Numbered from the stretch's first letter, positions 54,338-62,846 are shown. The stretch is 64,000 nt of DNA from Psychrobacillus insolitus (GCF_003254155.1 NZ_QKZI01000001.1:434001-498000); one strand, 5' to 3'. The notes: generated by a model not told the origin, from the letters alone. Program-made: numbers and translations.

Positions 54338-55187
54338 GAGTAAACGAAATCGAATAATTGGCTGGACTCTACTTTGTTTAGCAATTGGTTTTTGCTGTTT
54401 ACAAATGTGTTATTTGTTTATCTCTGCAAAGTATCAAGTTGAGTACATTGATAATCGATTATTTTATATTATAAATATTTTATGTATCGTCTTTCTAACT
54501 CTAGCAATTCTGCTTCTAATAACACTTACTAAAAAGCTGAAAATAATCGGTGCAAGTATAGTGGTCGTTTTTATTGTAGTTCATATATCCATGCTTGTTT
54601 CCAGTAATCAAACAGTCAAAAATATTACAAGTATATCCCCTAATTGGATGCATATTTTATCTATTAAAGAAAATATAGAGAAAGGAGAGATCGTTTATTA
54701 TCGGAACTACTATAGCATTCTAGCTCTCCCAAAAGAAAGATTGCCTTTTGAGTCAAGAGGAGAATTTCAAGTGGAATGGTTAGCGAATGATATCGTTGCC
54801 GTTACATACGAAGCAAAAGACAATAGCATTCAACAATTTATTGCCACTTATGGTGATCGTGGTAGTGGTAGTTCTTATTATTATGTAGGGGCTGAGATTC
54901 ATGGCCACTGGCAAGGTGAAAACATAAAAGTGATAAGCGATACGGAAGGTATTTCTGTGATTCAAAATGATAAAACGGAATTGTTTGAATGGGATAATAT
55001 TCAACAGTTTGGCACACTTGCTGTCATTTTAAAGAAAAATAACGAAGCTGTTTGGACTATATCACTAAATGAAGATTTTGAGGTTCATTCTGATGCCTCT
55101 GATTCATCTGTAGGAAATATCAGTATTTATGAAGCAACGATGGAAAAAAACAAACAGATTACACTGCACTATAGTGGTTCTAACTAG
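54324..55187 (+). CDS. Membrane-anchored hypothetical protein
   Basis: A 287-residue protein with three hydrophobic segments in the first ~95 residues (WTLLCLAIGFCCLQMCYLF, ILCIVFLTLAILLLITL, IVVVFIVVHISMLV) and a soluble extracytoplasmic part. GAAGGAGG at 54308 selects ATG 54324 over upstream in-frame starts. Overlap with the preceding propeller gene suggests a joint role. Family not recognised. Confidence 0.7.
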   Translation: MKQNKSKRNRIIGWTLLCLAIGFCCLQMCYLFISAKYQVEYIDNRLFYIINILCIVFLTLAILLLITLTKKLKIIGASIVVVFIVVHISMLVSSNQTVKNITSISPNWMHILSIKENIEKGEIVYYRNYYSILALPKERLPFESRGEFQVEWLANDIVAVTYEAKDNSIQQFIATYGDRGSGSSYYYVGAEIHGHWQGENIKVISDTEGISVIQNDKTELFEWDNIQQFGTLAVILKKNNEAVWTISLNEDFEVHSDASDSSVGNISIYEATMEKNKQITLHYSGSN

Positions 55188-55406
55188 GATGTATGGGATC
55201 TGGATGCAATAAAAGAGGATATAGAGATTGCTATGAAAAGAAGTGTAGATATCGAGATAAAAACTTGGGAAGATGGGCAATTCACTTTTCATAATGGAAA
55301 AGTCATCTGGGGGGATTTGAGTAGAAGAACAATTGAAATGGAAGATGTATTCAAATCCTTTGTGATAAAACTTGATGAAATAGTAGATGTAACAGTTTTA
55401 GAGTAA
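55188..55406 (+). pseudogene. In-frame orphan coding stretch after a TAG stop
   Basis: Directly after the TAG of the preceding gene, the same frame stays open for 72 codons (DVWDLDAIKEDIEIAMKRS...HNGKVIWGDLSRRTIEME...) to TAA 55404. The composition is protein-like. There is no ribosome site for the internal ATG. It may be the tail of a lost separate gene or a segment cut off by a nonsense mutation. Confidence 0.45.
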
Positions 55407-55412
55407 ATAGAA

Positions 55413-55448
55413 AAACCACCACCTCGATTAGGAGACGGTGGTTCATTT
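55413..55448. terminator. Bidirectional terminator between convergent genes
   Basis: AACCACCACCTC and GAGACGGTGGTT pair with two mismatches; T-rich on both outer sides. Confidence 0.8.
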
Positions 55449-55463
55449 TTATTTTATTCTAAA

Positions 55464-56027
55464 TTATAAATTATCTATCGCGTATTGCGCTTCTTCCGGA
55501 GTGAACTTTTCCCCGTATTCCGAAATCAATTGTTCGTAAATAGCCGAATCTGACATATTCATAGTTTCTGCATATGATTGTGCCTTTTTTAATGCGTTTT
55601 CTTTCCAATCGAATACAATGTTATCCATCGCATATTGAGCAGCTTCTGGGGGGAAATTCTCTCCATATTCAGAAGTCAACTGATCATAAATGCCTACCTT
55701 TGACATGTGCATAGTTTCCGCGTATGATTCCGCTTTCTTTAACGCCGATTTATGCTCCCTAGGGACACTTTCCTCTTTTTCCTTGGCTTCAGCTTCAGCC
55801 TCTTCTTGTGCAATTCTTTCTTCTTCCGCCTTGGCTTCCACTTCCGCTTCTTCTTTGGCTTTTTGTTCAGACTCTGCTTTCTTTTCTGCTTCTTTGGCTT
55901 CACGAGTAGTTTTCTCTTCTGGTGTTTCTTCTACTTCTTCCACAATTGGTGCAGTAGTTTCCACTTTTTCATCTTCGGTATCGGAATCATCCCCACCAAG
56001 TGCTGCAGTACATGCTCCAATTAACAC
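55464..56027 (-). CDS. Ltp-repeat lipoprotein whose signal-peptide start is lost
   Basis: The C-terminal half holds two ~48-residue Ltp (PF07553-type) repeats: ALKKAESYAETMHMSKVGIY...FPPEAAQYAMDN and ALKKAQSYAETMNMSDSAIY...FTPEEAQYAIDN, after a Glu/Ala/Lys-rich coiled stretch. Related lipoproteins include phage superinfection-exclusion factors. The lipobox LIGAC is present, but the hydrophobic stretch before it (ISLIFGVIV) has no in-frame ATG: an R1 element starts 24 bases beyond the first GTG codon and supplies an in-frame stop. Probably a broken gene. Confidence 0.7.
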   Translation of the reverse strand: MLIGACTAALGGDDSDTEDEKVETTAPIVEEVEETPEEKTTREAKEAEKKAESEQKAKEEAEVEAKAEEERIAQEEAEAEAKEKEESVPREHKSALKKAESYAETMHMSKVGIYDQLTSEYGENFPPEAAQYAMDNIVFDWKENALKKAQSYAETMNMSDSAIYEQLISEYGEKFTPEEAQYAIDNL

Positions 56028-56050
56028 AATGACGCCGAAAATTAGTGAAA

Positions 56051-56096
56051 TGTCCCTGTGTTAGAAACATTCATGTTTGTTTCTAACACAGGGACA
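56051..56096 (+). repeat. R1 palindromic element, 46-nt form (perfect arms)
   Basis: TGTCCCTGTGTTAGAAAC and GTTTCTAACACAGGGACA are perfectly complementary over 18 bp. It occupies the place where the start of the Ltp lipoprotein gene should be. Confidence 0.95.
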
Positions 56097-56242
56097 AAAA
56101 TCGATGAAGGTCCGATTGAAATTATCATCAAGCGACGAGAGAAAACAAATGGCTAAAATAAATACGTTTTCAGCGTCTAATGAATACTTTTTAAGAAGTG
56201 GGAAACATTAACGGGAGTAGATGCAGAAATGGAGGGATTAGG

Positions 56243-56380
56243 ATGAAGCAAAAAAATGCTTTTGCGCTTATGACTGTTATTTTATCAGCAGGCTTTTTAT
56301 TCGGCTGTAACGGTGGCGATGAAGATGAGCCAGATCCAACCGAAGAACCTACAGAGCAGCAAGAAGATAATAGTCAATAA
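56243..56380 (+). CDS. Small acidic lipoprotein
   Basis: A 45-residue protein: MKQKNAFALMTVILSAGFLF then GCNGG lipobox and a Glu/Asp/Pro/Gln-rich tail. GGAGG at 56231 gives the start ATG 56243. After processing only ~25 residues remain anchored outside the membrane. Function unknown. Confidence 0.65.
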   Translation: MKQKNAFALMTVILSAGFLFGCNGGDEDEPDPTEEPTEQQEDNSQ

Positions 56381-56407
56381 AATTTTTTTAAACAGGATTC
56401 ATGTAAG

Positions 56408-56437
56408 AACATCGTTCAATACTGAACGGTGTTTTTA
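56408..56437 (+). terminator. Terminator of the small lipoprotein gene
   Basis: AACATCGTTCA/TGAACGGTGTT stem followed by TTTATTTTATTTTT. Confidence 0.85.
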
Positions 56438-57171
56438 TTTTATTTTTATAAATCCGAACAAGTTAGATAGGAATGTTAGCTTGTGCATATAAAAGAGGTC
56501 AATCCTCATTTCGAGGATTTTTTGTTTGATTGGGAGCAAAAGTTTCAGTTCCGATGGAAATATTCTTGGGATGGTAATTATGTAACGAAGGAAACGTTGC
56601 TTTATCTTTAAAGTTATCTTGTTCATTCATATTTTTGCAGCTGGATTCACGATGCGACGGATAGCTTCTAAGCTGCAATAGCGGGACTGATTGTAATTAA
56701 TGTAGCTATGGTGGTCGTGCAGACTGTCGCCACTACCATAAAAAGAAAACAACAATTGGGATAAATTAAGCAATTATAGAATAGCATACCTTATGGGACA
56801 CAAATTTAGCATTTTACGAAAAACCAGGTTTTCTCTACTACAAGAAAATAACACGGTTTCTTTGCTCGTTCGAAATGGGGTTTTCATATAACGAATCATC
56901 GTCTTCATTCCAATTCGAGAGTCGTAACATTCTGTCTACTCATCATGCCACACAGAGAATGAATGTTATACTATTAGGCTCTAAAAACTCGTATTCTTAC
57001 TAGCGTCAGCCGAAATTCATCTCCCACTTTCACTGTGTTGCACCCGTAACGTTTGGAAGTGGGTAACTTCTTTCGGAAAGAATATTAAAAATGAATCTGT
57101 ACAGTTATAATACTAATATGTTAGTAGTAGATTCACATTATAAATACATAAAGAAGGAAGTAGTGAAACGT
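56438..57171. other. Long gap with a membrane-helix relic
   Basis: Around 56670-56763 a short frame reads AAIAGLIVINVAMVVVQTVA then a basic tail and stop, the end of a lost membrane protein. No other gene is visible; an AAGGAAG ribosome site for the next gene is at 57154. Confidence 0.45.
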
Positions 57172-57624
57172 ATGGCAATTACATCGCATTCTGTAATCAT
57201 TCCAACATCTGTAGAGAAGGTATGGGAATACGTTAGTCGAATTGAAAACTGGGCAGTAATGGTTCCTGCCTATAAGGAGCATGAACAAATTGATGAACAA
57301 AAGTCAGTTTGGACATTCGAAGGGAATATTAAAGGATTTAAAAAGACTGTGAAAATGGAGTTAAACGTCACTGAATTTCATGAGCCATCGACGATTCGGT
57401 TCGAGTTAGAAGGGTTAACGGACAACTTTACAGGTAGTGGTAAGTTTACTGCTGAAGAAACGGCAGGGCAAACAACGATGACAGGGACAATTGAAGTAAA
57501 TGCAGGTGGCTTAACAGGCGCTGTGTTCACACCTGTTATTAAAATGGTATTACCGAAAGTGACAACACGCTTAACAGAGAAAATTGCACGCCAAATTAAA
57601 CAGGAAAAGGTGCCAGTTTTGTAA
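57172..57624 (+). CDS. SRPBCC (START/CoxG-like) family protein
   Basis: A 150-residue ligand-binding fold: SHSVIIPTSVEKVWEYVSRI, ENWAVMVPAYKEHEQID, the beta strands of the grip, and a long C-terminal helix (PKVTTRLTEKIARQIKQ). CoxG/polyketide-cyclase-like, soluble. ATG 57172 follows AAGGAAG; a longer frame to 57091 lacks a ribosome site. Ligand unknown. Confidence 0.8.
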   Translation: MAITSHSVIIPTSVEKVWEYVSRIENWAVMVPAYKEHEQIDEQKSVWTFEGNIKGFKKTVKMELNVTEFHEPSTIRFELEGLTDNFTGSGKFTAEETAGQTTMTGTIEVNAGGLTGAVFTPVIKMVLPKVTTRLTEKIARQIKQEKVPVL

Positions 57625-57702
57625 AGAAGGTTTTGCTTATTGAGGTGACAGGCACTTTTATATAATGTGGCTGACATTAGAATGAAGTGCGGTTAGTCAA
57701 AA

Positions 57703-57750
57703 GAGTAACCACTCAGCTTCTTGGTCGGAAGCTGAGAGTGGTTACTTTTT
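57703..57750 (+). terminator. Terminator of the SRPBCC gene
   Basis: GAGTAACCACTCAGCTTC pairs with GAAGCTGAGAGTGGTTAC, then TTTTTC. Confidence 0.92.
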
Positions 57751-57820
57751 CTATTGATGTATAATGTAACCATCGCTACAACAGCTGTCGCTGTCAATGC
57801 GGGGAACATTCAATAAAAAA

Positions 57821-57902
57821 TGTCCCTGTGTTAGAAACATTCACGTTTATTTAAACAAACGTGAATATTTAAACTTTCATGTTTGTTTCTAACACAGGGA
57901 CA
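57821..57902 (+). repeat. R1 palindromic element, 82-nt form
   Basis: Perfect outer stem TGTCCCTGTGTTAGAAAC; inner stem AACATTCACGTTT... with AAACGTGAATATT. Its right end abuts a gene remnant. Confidence 0.95.
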
Positions 57903-57908
57903 AAAAAT

Positions 57909-58010
57909 AATGGGATTTTAAATGCTGTTAATACGAATAAACTATCAGAGGAAAGAATAGACGAATCTGTTAAAAGAATATTAATGCATAAATTTTCTTC
58001 AGTAGAATAA
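57909..58010 (+). pseudogene. C-terminal remnant of a family 3 glycosidase (NagZ-like)
   Basis: The frame NGILNAVNTNKLSEERIDES followed by VKRILMHKFSSVE and stop matches the end of beta-N-acetylhexosaminidases (usually G-x-IS-E-x-RIDESVRRIL). Everything upstream is missing and an R1 element joins directly on its 5' side. Confidence 0.75.
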
Positions 58011-58050
58011 TTAATGCTGAATTAAGAGTAAAATATTGATTATATTAAAA

Positions 58051-58132
58051 TATCCCTGCGTTAGAAACATTCACGTTCATTTAAACAAATGTGAATGTTT
58101 AAACTTTCATGTTTGTTTCTAACACAGGGACA
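58051..58132 (+). repeat. R1 palindromic element, 82-nt form
   Basis: TATCCCTGCGTTAGAAAC with GTTTCTAACACAGGGACA (one C:A mismatch); inner stem ACATTCACGTT with AATGTGAATGT. It lies downstream of the lipoprotein gene at 58169. Confidence 0.95.
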
Positions 58133-58168
58133 AAAAAATCATTCAATTACAGCCGATGTAGACAGGTT

Positions 58169-58735
58169 TCATTCCATTTCAATTATTACATCATTTTCTT
58201 TAGCAAGTGCTTGAATTTGAGTTTGGTAGTCCCTCATCATCTTTCTAGCCTCGGTAAGCTTCTCATTGGCTTCATTCATTTTATCCATATCTTGCTCTTC
58301 CAGTGCTGAAAGAATAGTGACAAAGCCACTATTTTGAATATTGACAGCTTTAATGTAGTTCTCATGTATGTTCCTTAATTCTTCCGTTTCTACTTTTACT
58401 TCCTCTAAATTCGTAATGAACTTTCCATATTTCGGAATAACTTCGTCTAATATTGTATTATACATCGTTTCATCATCTGTATAGTTAGGACCTGAAACAC
58501 TATCGTATAAGGAAATTACTTCTACTTCTTGTTCCGCAAGTGAAGGCATGATCTCGTTCATATAACTTAACAAATCATCCTGAACCTTATCCGATTTTTG
58601 AACTTCAGGCTTTTCTACTGCTTTTTCCACCGTTTGAGCTGTTTCTACTTTTTCATTGGTTGATTCGCTTACACAACCAGTCAATGCGAGCATTGATGCT
58701 ATTGACACTCCGATTAAAACATTTGCTTTCTTCAT
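58169..58735 (-). CDS. Helical lipoprotein of unknown function
   Basis: A 188-residue lipoprotein (lipobox LALTGC, Cys about residue 21), a Glu/Lys/Val linker, then a ~140-residue all-helical domain (DDLLSYMNEIMPSLAEQEVE...). AAGGGGTGG precedes ATG 58735 on the minus strand. Long-form R1 elements stand on both sides (58051 and 58830). Family not recognised. Confidence 0.7.
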   Translation of the reverse strand: MKKANVLIGVSIASMLALTGCVSESTNEKVETAQTVEKAVEKPEVQKSDKVQDDLLSYMNEIMPSLAEQEVEVISLYDSVSGPNYTDDETMYNTILDEVIPKYGKFITNLEEVKVETEELRNIHENYIKAVNIQNSGFVTILSALEEQDMDKMNEANEKLTEARKMMRDYQTQIQALAKENDVIIEME

Positions 58736-58829
58736 TTACAACCACCCCTTTGTATTTTATATGCTACTCGTTATAGTAATGATTCAACAGTATGAATATT
58801 CTTAATCAAGTTAGGGCCTATTTAAAAAA

Positions 58830-58911
58830 TATCCCTGCGTTAGAAACATTCACGTTTCTTTAAACAAATGTGAATATTTAGACTTTCTTGTTTAATTCTA
58901 ACACAGGGACA
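58830..58911 (+). repeat. R1 palindromic element, 82-nt form
   Basis: TATCCCTGCGTTAGAA with TTCTAACACAGGGACA; inner stem AAACATTCACGTTT region with AACAAATGTGAATATTT. Nothing else is seen in 58912-59143 apart from the leader of the next gene. Confidence 0.92.
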
Positions 58912-59143
58912 AAAAACATGTACTGAAATTAAATAAGAGTTATGCTAAGGTAACTATAATAAGCGATCTGAATCTCATGGAAAGAACGTTTATAAGATAA
59001 CCGTACGAAGACAGTAAAATTTTATTTGAAAACAAAAGGGATAGTGGCTGTATTATCGTTTACAATACGGTTTTAAGAGGAAAGCAAGGTCTTATCCAAC
59101 CTAGAAAATAAATTTTATTAAAATGTAGAAATGAGGAAAAATT

Positions 59144-60301
59144 ATGTATCCAAATATTCTTAGACATCCTGGACCTACTCCAATTCCTAAAAAAGTGGAA
59201 CTGGCAATGACACAAGATATGATTAGCCATCGTACAGTAGAATTTGTTAATCTTTATCAAGAAGTAACACAAAATGTAAAAGCTTTCTTCGGGACGAAGC
59301 AAGATATTTTACTTCTTCCTTCGGGCGGAACGGCAGCATTAGAAGCAGCTGTGGTAAATACGGTTTCTCCTGGTGAAGAGGTAGTCGTCATCTCAGTAGG
59401 TGCCTTTGGGGATTATTTCATTTCCATATGTGAGAGATATGGCTTACATGTACATAAACTTGCAAAAAATTGGGGTGAAGCTTGTACCAAGGAAGATCTG
59501 ATTGAATTTTTAAAACCACTATCCAATATTAAGGCTGTTTTTGCTACTTATAACGAAACTTCAACAGGAATCCTAAACCCTATCGAGCAATTAGCCGAAG
59601 TGGTTCGCAACCATTCAGATGCTATCTTTATAGTCGATGGAGTAAGTGGTATTGGGGGTGTCCCTGCTGAAATGGACCAATGGGGTATTGATATTTTGGT
59701 AACAGGTTCACAAAAAGCGATGATGCTTCCCCCGGGTCTTGCCCTTTTAGCCGTAAGTGAAAGAGCATGGAAAGTGATTGAGGCTAATCATTCTACTGCT
59801 TATTATTTAAATTTGTTAAGTTACCGTGAATGGGCAGCAAAAGGAATGACACCTAATACTCCGGCAATTTCGCTCATCAAAGGTCTTTCTGCTGTTTGCG
59901 ATTTAGTTGAGGAGGAAGGCGGTATTTCAAAAACGGTTGAACGACATGAAGTTATGAAAAACATGGTTCGTGAGGCCATGAGAGCCCTGTCAATTGAATT
60001 ATTAACAAGTGATAAGTATGCATCACCTACAGTTACAGCGATACGTACCCCAGAAGGATTAGATCTTACAGCCTTTTTAGGACATCTAAAGAAGAAGTAT
60101 CACCTTGATTTTGCTGGTGGTCTCGGTCATCTTCAAGGCGAAATTTTCAGATTCGGACATATGGGCTATTGCTTCCCTAGTGATATCCTTCAATCAGTTT
60201 CTCTAATGGAAGCAGGTTTGCAGGATTTATCCTATCAATTTGAGCCTGGAGCTGGAGTAAAAGCGGCACAAGATGTTTTCTTGTCCTCATTAAGAAAGTA
60301 A
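59144..60301 (+). CDS. Class V aminotransferase (alanine-glyoxylate/PucG-like)
   Basis: A 385-residue PLP enzyme: HPGPTPIPKKVELAM start, LLLPSGGTAALEAAVVN, ATYNETSTGILNPI, FIVDGVSGIGGVP and the PLP lysine in TGSQKAMMLPPG. The family includes alanine-glyoxylate, serine-pyruvate and (S)-ureidoglycine-glyoxylate aminotransferases. GAGGAAAAAT precedes the ATG. Being unlinked to purine degradation genes, its exact amino donor is unclear. Confidence 0.9.
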   Translation: MYPNILRHPGPTPIPKKVELAMTQDMISHRTVEFVNLYQEVTQNVKAFFGTKQDILLLPSGGTAALEAAVVNTVSPGEEVVVISVGAFGDYFISICERYGLHVHKLAKNWGEACTKEDLIEFLKPLSNIKAVFATYNETSTGILNPIEQLAEVVRNHSDAIFIVDGVSGIGGVPAEMDQWGIDILVTGSQKAMMLPPGLALLAVSERAWKVIEANHSTAYYLNLLSYREWAAKGMTPNTPAISLIKGLSAVCDLVEEEGGISKTVERHEVMKNMVREAMRALSIELLTSDKYASPTVTAIRTPEGLDLTAFLGHLKKKYHLDFAGGLGHLQGEIFRFGHMGYCFPSDILQSVSLMEAGLQDLSYQFEPGAGVKAAQDVFLSSLRK

Positions 60302-60313
60302 CATATTAAAAAA

Positions 60314-60359
60314 TATCCCTGTGTTAGAAACTTTCACGTTTATTTCTAACACAGGGACA
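60314..60359 (+). repeat. R1 palindromic element, 46-nt form
   Basis: TATCCCTGTGTTAGAAAC with TTTCTAACACAGGGACA; starts 12 bases after the aminotransferase stop. Confidence 0.95.
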
Positions 60360-60362
60360 AAA

Positions 60363-60400
60363 AAAGCCACAAACCTTATATATCAAGGTTTGTGGCTTTT
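60363..60400 (+). terminator. Terminator of the aminotransferase gene
   Basis: AAAGCCACAAACCTT with AAGGTTTGTGGCTTTT; 15-bp stem, squeezed between two R1 copies. Confidence 0.93.
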
Positions 60401-60429
60401 GTCTATTTAATAAAATGTCCCTAATAAAA

Positions 60430-60475
60430 TGTCCTTGTGTTAGAAACATTCATGTTTGTTTCTAACACAGGGACA
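60430..60475 (+). repeat. R1 palindromic element, 46-nt form
   Basis: TGTCCTTGTGTTAGAAAC with GTTTCTAACACAGGGACA (one mismatch). Preceded by a short AAAATGTCCCTAATAAAATGTCC duplication of its left flank. Beyond it, 60476-60670 is AT-rich with no gene. Confidence 0.95.
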
Positions 60476-60670
60476 AAAAAATTTCAAAATTAATAATAGT
60501 GAATATTGTATGGGAAACTTGATAAAACTTTGAATCAGATCAGGAAGCTATCAATGTTGATTAGTTTATGCTTGATATTTTTTGTTTATAGTAAATAATA
60601 TAAGTAGACTAGAAATTTAATTAAACGATACAGTTTAACAATAATATAAAGATATTAAGGAGAGAAACAA

Positions 60671-61390
60671 ATGAAAAACAATAAATTAAAAGAAACGCCA
60701 CATATTAAGCCAAATGGAGTAGAAATAGCAGAAACTATGTTTTTGCCAGGAGATCCACTTCGTGCAAAGTTTATTGCTGAAAACTTTTTAGAAAAACCAG
60801 TTCTTTTTAATGAAGTTCGAGGTATGCTGGGGTACACAGGCGAATATAAAGGAAAGAAAGTTTCTGTTATGGGTACCGGTATGGGGTCACCAAGTATGGC
60901 AATATATTCATGGGAACTAATTAATATTTTTGGGGTTAAAAGTTTAATTCGTATAGGTTCATGTGGGGCTATGCAAAATGATATTAAGTTATATGATATT
61001 ATACTTGCAATGGGAGCAGCGACAAATTCAAATTATGCACATCAATGGAATCTTCCAGGTCAATTTCCAATTACAGCATCTTATGAATTATTAGAGAAAG
61101 CTAAGAAAATAGCTGATGAAAAGAATTATAAGGTTCATGTAGGGAATGTACTATCTAGTGATGTTTTCTATAATGCTGATGAAACTGCAACAGAAAAGTG
61201 GGCTAAGATGGGAATATTAGCGGAAGAAATGGAAACGACAAGTTTATATTTAAATGCTGCTAGTGCTGGAGCTAAAGCATTAACAATTTTAACAGTAAGT
61301 GACCATATGATTACACATGAACAAACAACTCAAGAGGAGAGACAAACTTCATTTACAAAGATGATAGAAATAGCTTTAGACATAATATAA
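60671..61390 (+). CDS. deoD: Purine nucleoside phosphorylase, DeoD type
   Basis: A 239-residue trimer/hexamer-type phosphorylase: MFLPGDPLRAKFIAENFL (phosphate site), IRIGSCGAMQ, and ribose/base site EEMETTSLYLNA followed by TVSDHMITHEQTT with the catalytic Asp. Full normal length. It cleaves purine (deoxy)ribonucleosides for salvage. GGAGAG precedes the ATG. Its convergent neighbour is unrelated. Confidence 0.97.
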   Translation: MKNNKLKETPHIKPNGVEIAETMFLPGDPLRAKFIAENFLEKPVLFNEVRGMLGYTGEYKGKKVSVMGTGMGSPSMAIYSWELINIFGVKSLIRIGSCGAMQNDIKLYDIILAMGAATNSNYAHQWNLPGQFPITASYELLEKAKKIADEKNYKVHVGNVLSSDVFYNADETATEKWAKMGILAEEMETTSLYLNAASAGAKALTILTVSDHMITHEQTTQEERQTSFTKMIEIALDII

Positions 61391-61550
61391 GTAATGGGAG
61401 TCATAAATACCTCTTTACTTGGATGAATGTAATTGTGTCAAAGAGGAGATACACAGCCTAAACATCATTCCATAATATATTTTTGTGAGAAAAAACCTTT
61501 CTTAATCAAATCTTGTTCTGCAGTGAATTGGGTATAAAAATATAAAAGTA

Positions 61551-61581
61551 AAAAGGATGTCTTAATCAAGACATCCTTTTT
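61551..61581. terminator. Bidirectional terminator between convergent genes
   Basis: AAAAGGATGTCTT AATC AAGACATCCTTTT; A and T runs on both sides. Confidence 0.93.
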
Positions 61582-61584
61582 ACC

Positions 61585-62778
61585 TTATGATTTAGTATAG
61601 TTATCGAAGTAACCTTGGATATAGACCATTGGTGTTCCTTTGTCTCCACTACCAGAAGTCAAATCAGATAATGATCCAATTAGGTCTGTTAGTCTACGAG
61701 GTGTGGTACCTTGAGCTTCCATCGCACCAACTAAGTCTTCGTTTTTATTCTCTATGAATCCAGATATAGCTTGTTTTAACTCTTCTCCACGAAGGTGTGA
61801 GAAATTGTTATCTGCTAAGTACTTTAATTTCACTTCGTTTGGAGTACCGTTAAGTCCATGAGTAAAAGCAGGAGATACTACTGGGTCCGCAAGCTCCCAA
61901 ATTTTACCGACTGGATCTTTGAATGCTCCATCTCCATAAACCATTACTTCTACGGTTTTACCTGTTACTTCTTTGATTTTTGCTTGAATTCCATCAACGA
62001 TTGGTTGACAGTTGTTCGGAAATAATTTGACGCTTTCTTCTGTTGCTTTATTTGATCCTAGAAGACCATATTCTTCATTAAAGCCACTACCATTGATTGA
62101 TTCTGAAAGAATATCATCAAGACCATATACTTTTTCAGCACCGTTTTTTGTTAAAATTAGTTTCGTTCTGAAACGTGAGTGAATATCACAAGTTAATACA
62201 GACTTTGTATAATCTAATATGGTTTTTGGATTGTTTGAGAAAATAACTTCGCAAGTTATACCTTCAGCCAGGACTAGAGATTTATAGTATTCGATGTAAT
62301 CAACACCGGTAAATGGATGTTGAATTTTACCGAAGTGTTCACGGAACTCAGATTCAGATAATACATCAGTCCATGGATTTATGCCTTTAACATCTAGTTC
62401 GTCAATGTCTACAAGGTGGTTCCCAACTTCATCGGCTGGATAACTCAACATTAAAACTATACTTTTTGCGCCTTTTGCAATCCCTCGTAAGCAATTGGCA
62501 AATCGATTACGGCTAAGAATTGGGAAAATGACGCCAACTGTGTCGTCACCGAATTTTGCTTTTATATCTGTTGCTATATCGTCAACTGAGGCATAGTTTC
62601 CTTGTGCACGAGCGACAATGGATTCCGTTATTGTTACAATGTCACGATCCTCAATCAAAAATCCTTCCTTTTTTGCTGCATTTAAAACCGTATCAACTAC
62701 GATTAGTTCGATATTATCTCCTTGGTTAATGATTGGACCGCGAAGTCCACGTACTATTGTTCCAACTGCTCTTGTCAA
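61585..62778 (-). CDS. CofE-like coenzyme F420-0:L-glutamate ligase family protein
   Basis: A ~397-residue protein with RAVGTIVRGLRGPIINQGDN at the start, ITESIVARAQGNYAS, VGVIFPILSRNRFANCLRG and a C-terminal PMVYIQGYFDNY, matching stand-alone F420-0 gamma-glutamyl ligase homologues of Firmicutes. The start is TTG 62778, 6 bases after AGGGGAGAG; the longer ATG 62805 lies upstream of that site. It probably forms a gamma-glutamyl amide bond on an unknown substrate, since no F420 pathway is visible. Divergent LysR gene next to it. Confidence 0.8.
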   Translation of the reverse strand: MTRAVGTIVRGLRGPIINQGDNIELIVVDTVLNAAKKEGFLIEDRDIVTITESIVARAQGNYASVDDIATDIKAKFGDDTVGVIFPILSRNRFANCLRGIAKGAKSIVLMLSYPADEVGNHLVDIDELDVKGINPWTDVLSESEFREHFGKIQHPFTGVDYIEYYKSLVLAEGITCEVIFSNNPKTILDYTKSVLTCDIHSRFRTKLILTKNGAEKVYGLDDILSESINGSGFNEEYGLLGSNKATEESVKLFPNNCQPIVDGIQAKIKEVTGKTVEVMVYGDGAFKDPVGKIWELADPVVSPAFTHGLNGTPNEVKLKYLADNNFSHLRGEELKQAISGFIENKNEDLVGAMEAQGTTPRRLTDLIGSLSDLTSGSGDKGTPMVYIQGYFDNYTKS

Positions 62779-62846
62779 TATAATCTCTCCCCTAATCAAG
62801 TACACTTTAAATCATATTATGTGCTAATGTTCTAACACCTATAAGT

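Noticed and set aside
13580-57050. Weak similarity between 13583-13622 and 57010-57050 (CACTGTGTC-type words)
   Set aside because: Short and interrupted; not enough to call a repeat.
30345-60475. R1 elements as ordinary rho-independent terminators
   Set aside because: On the plus strand the hairpin is followed by an A run, not T, and some copies stand beside a separate genuine terminator (60363-60400).
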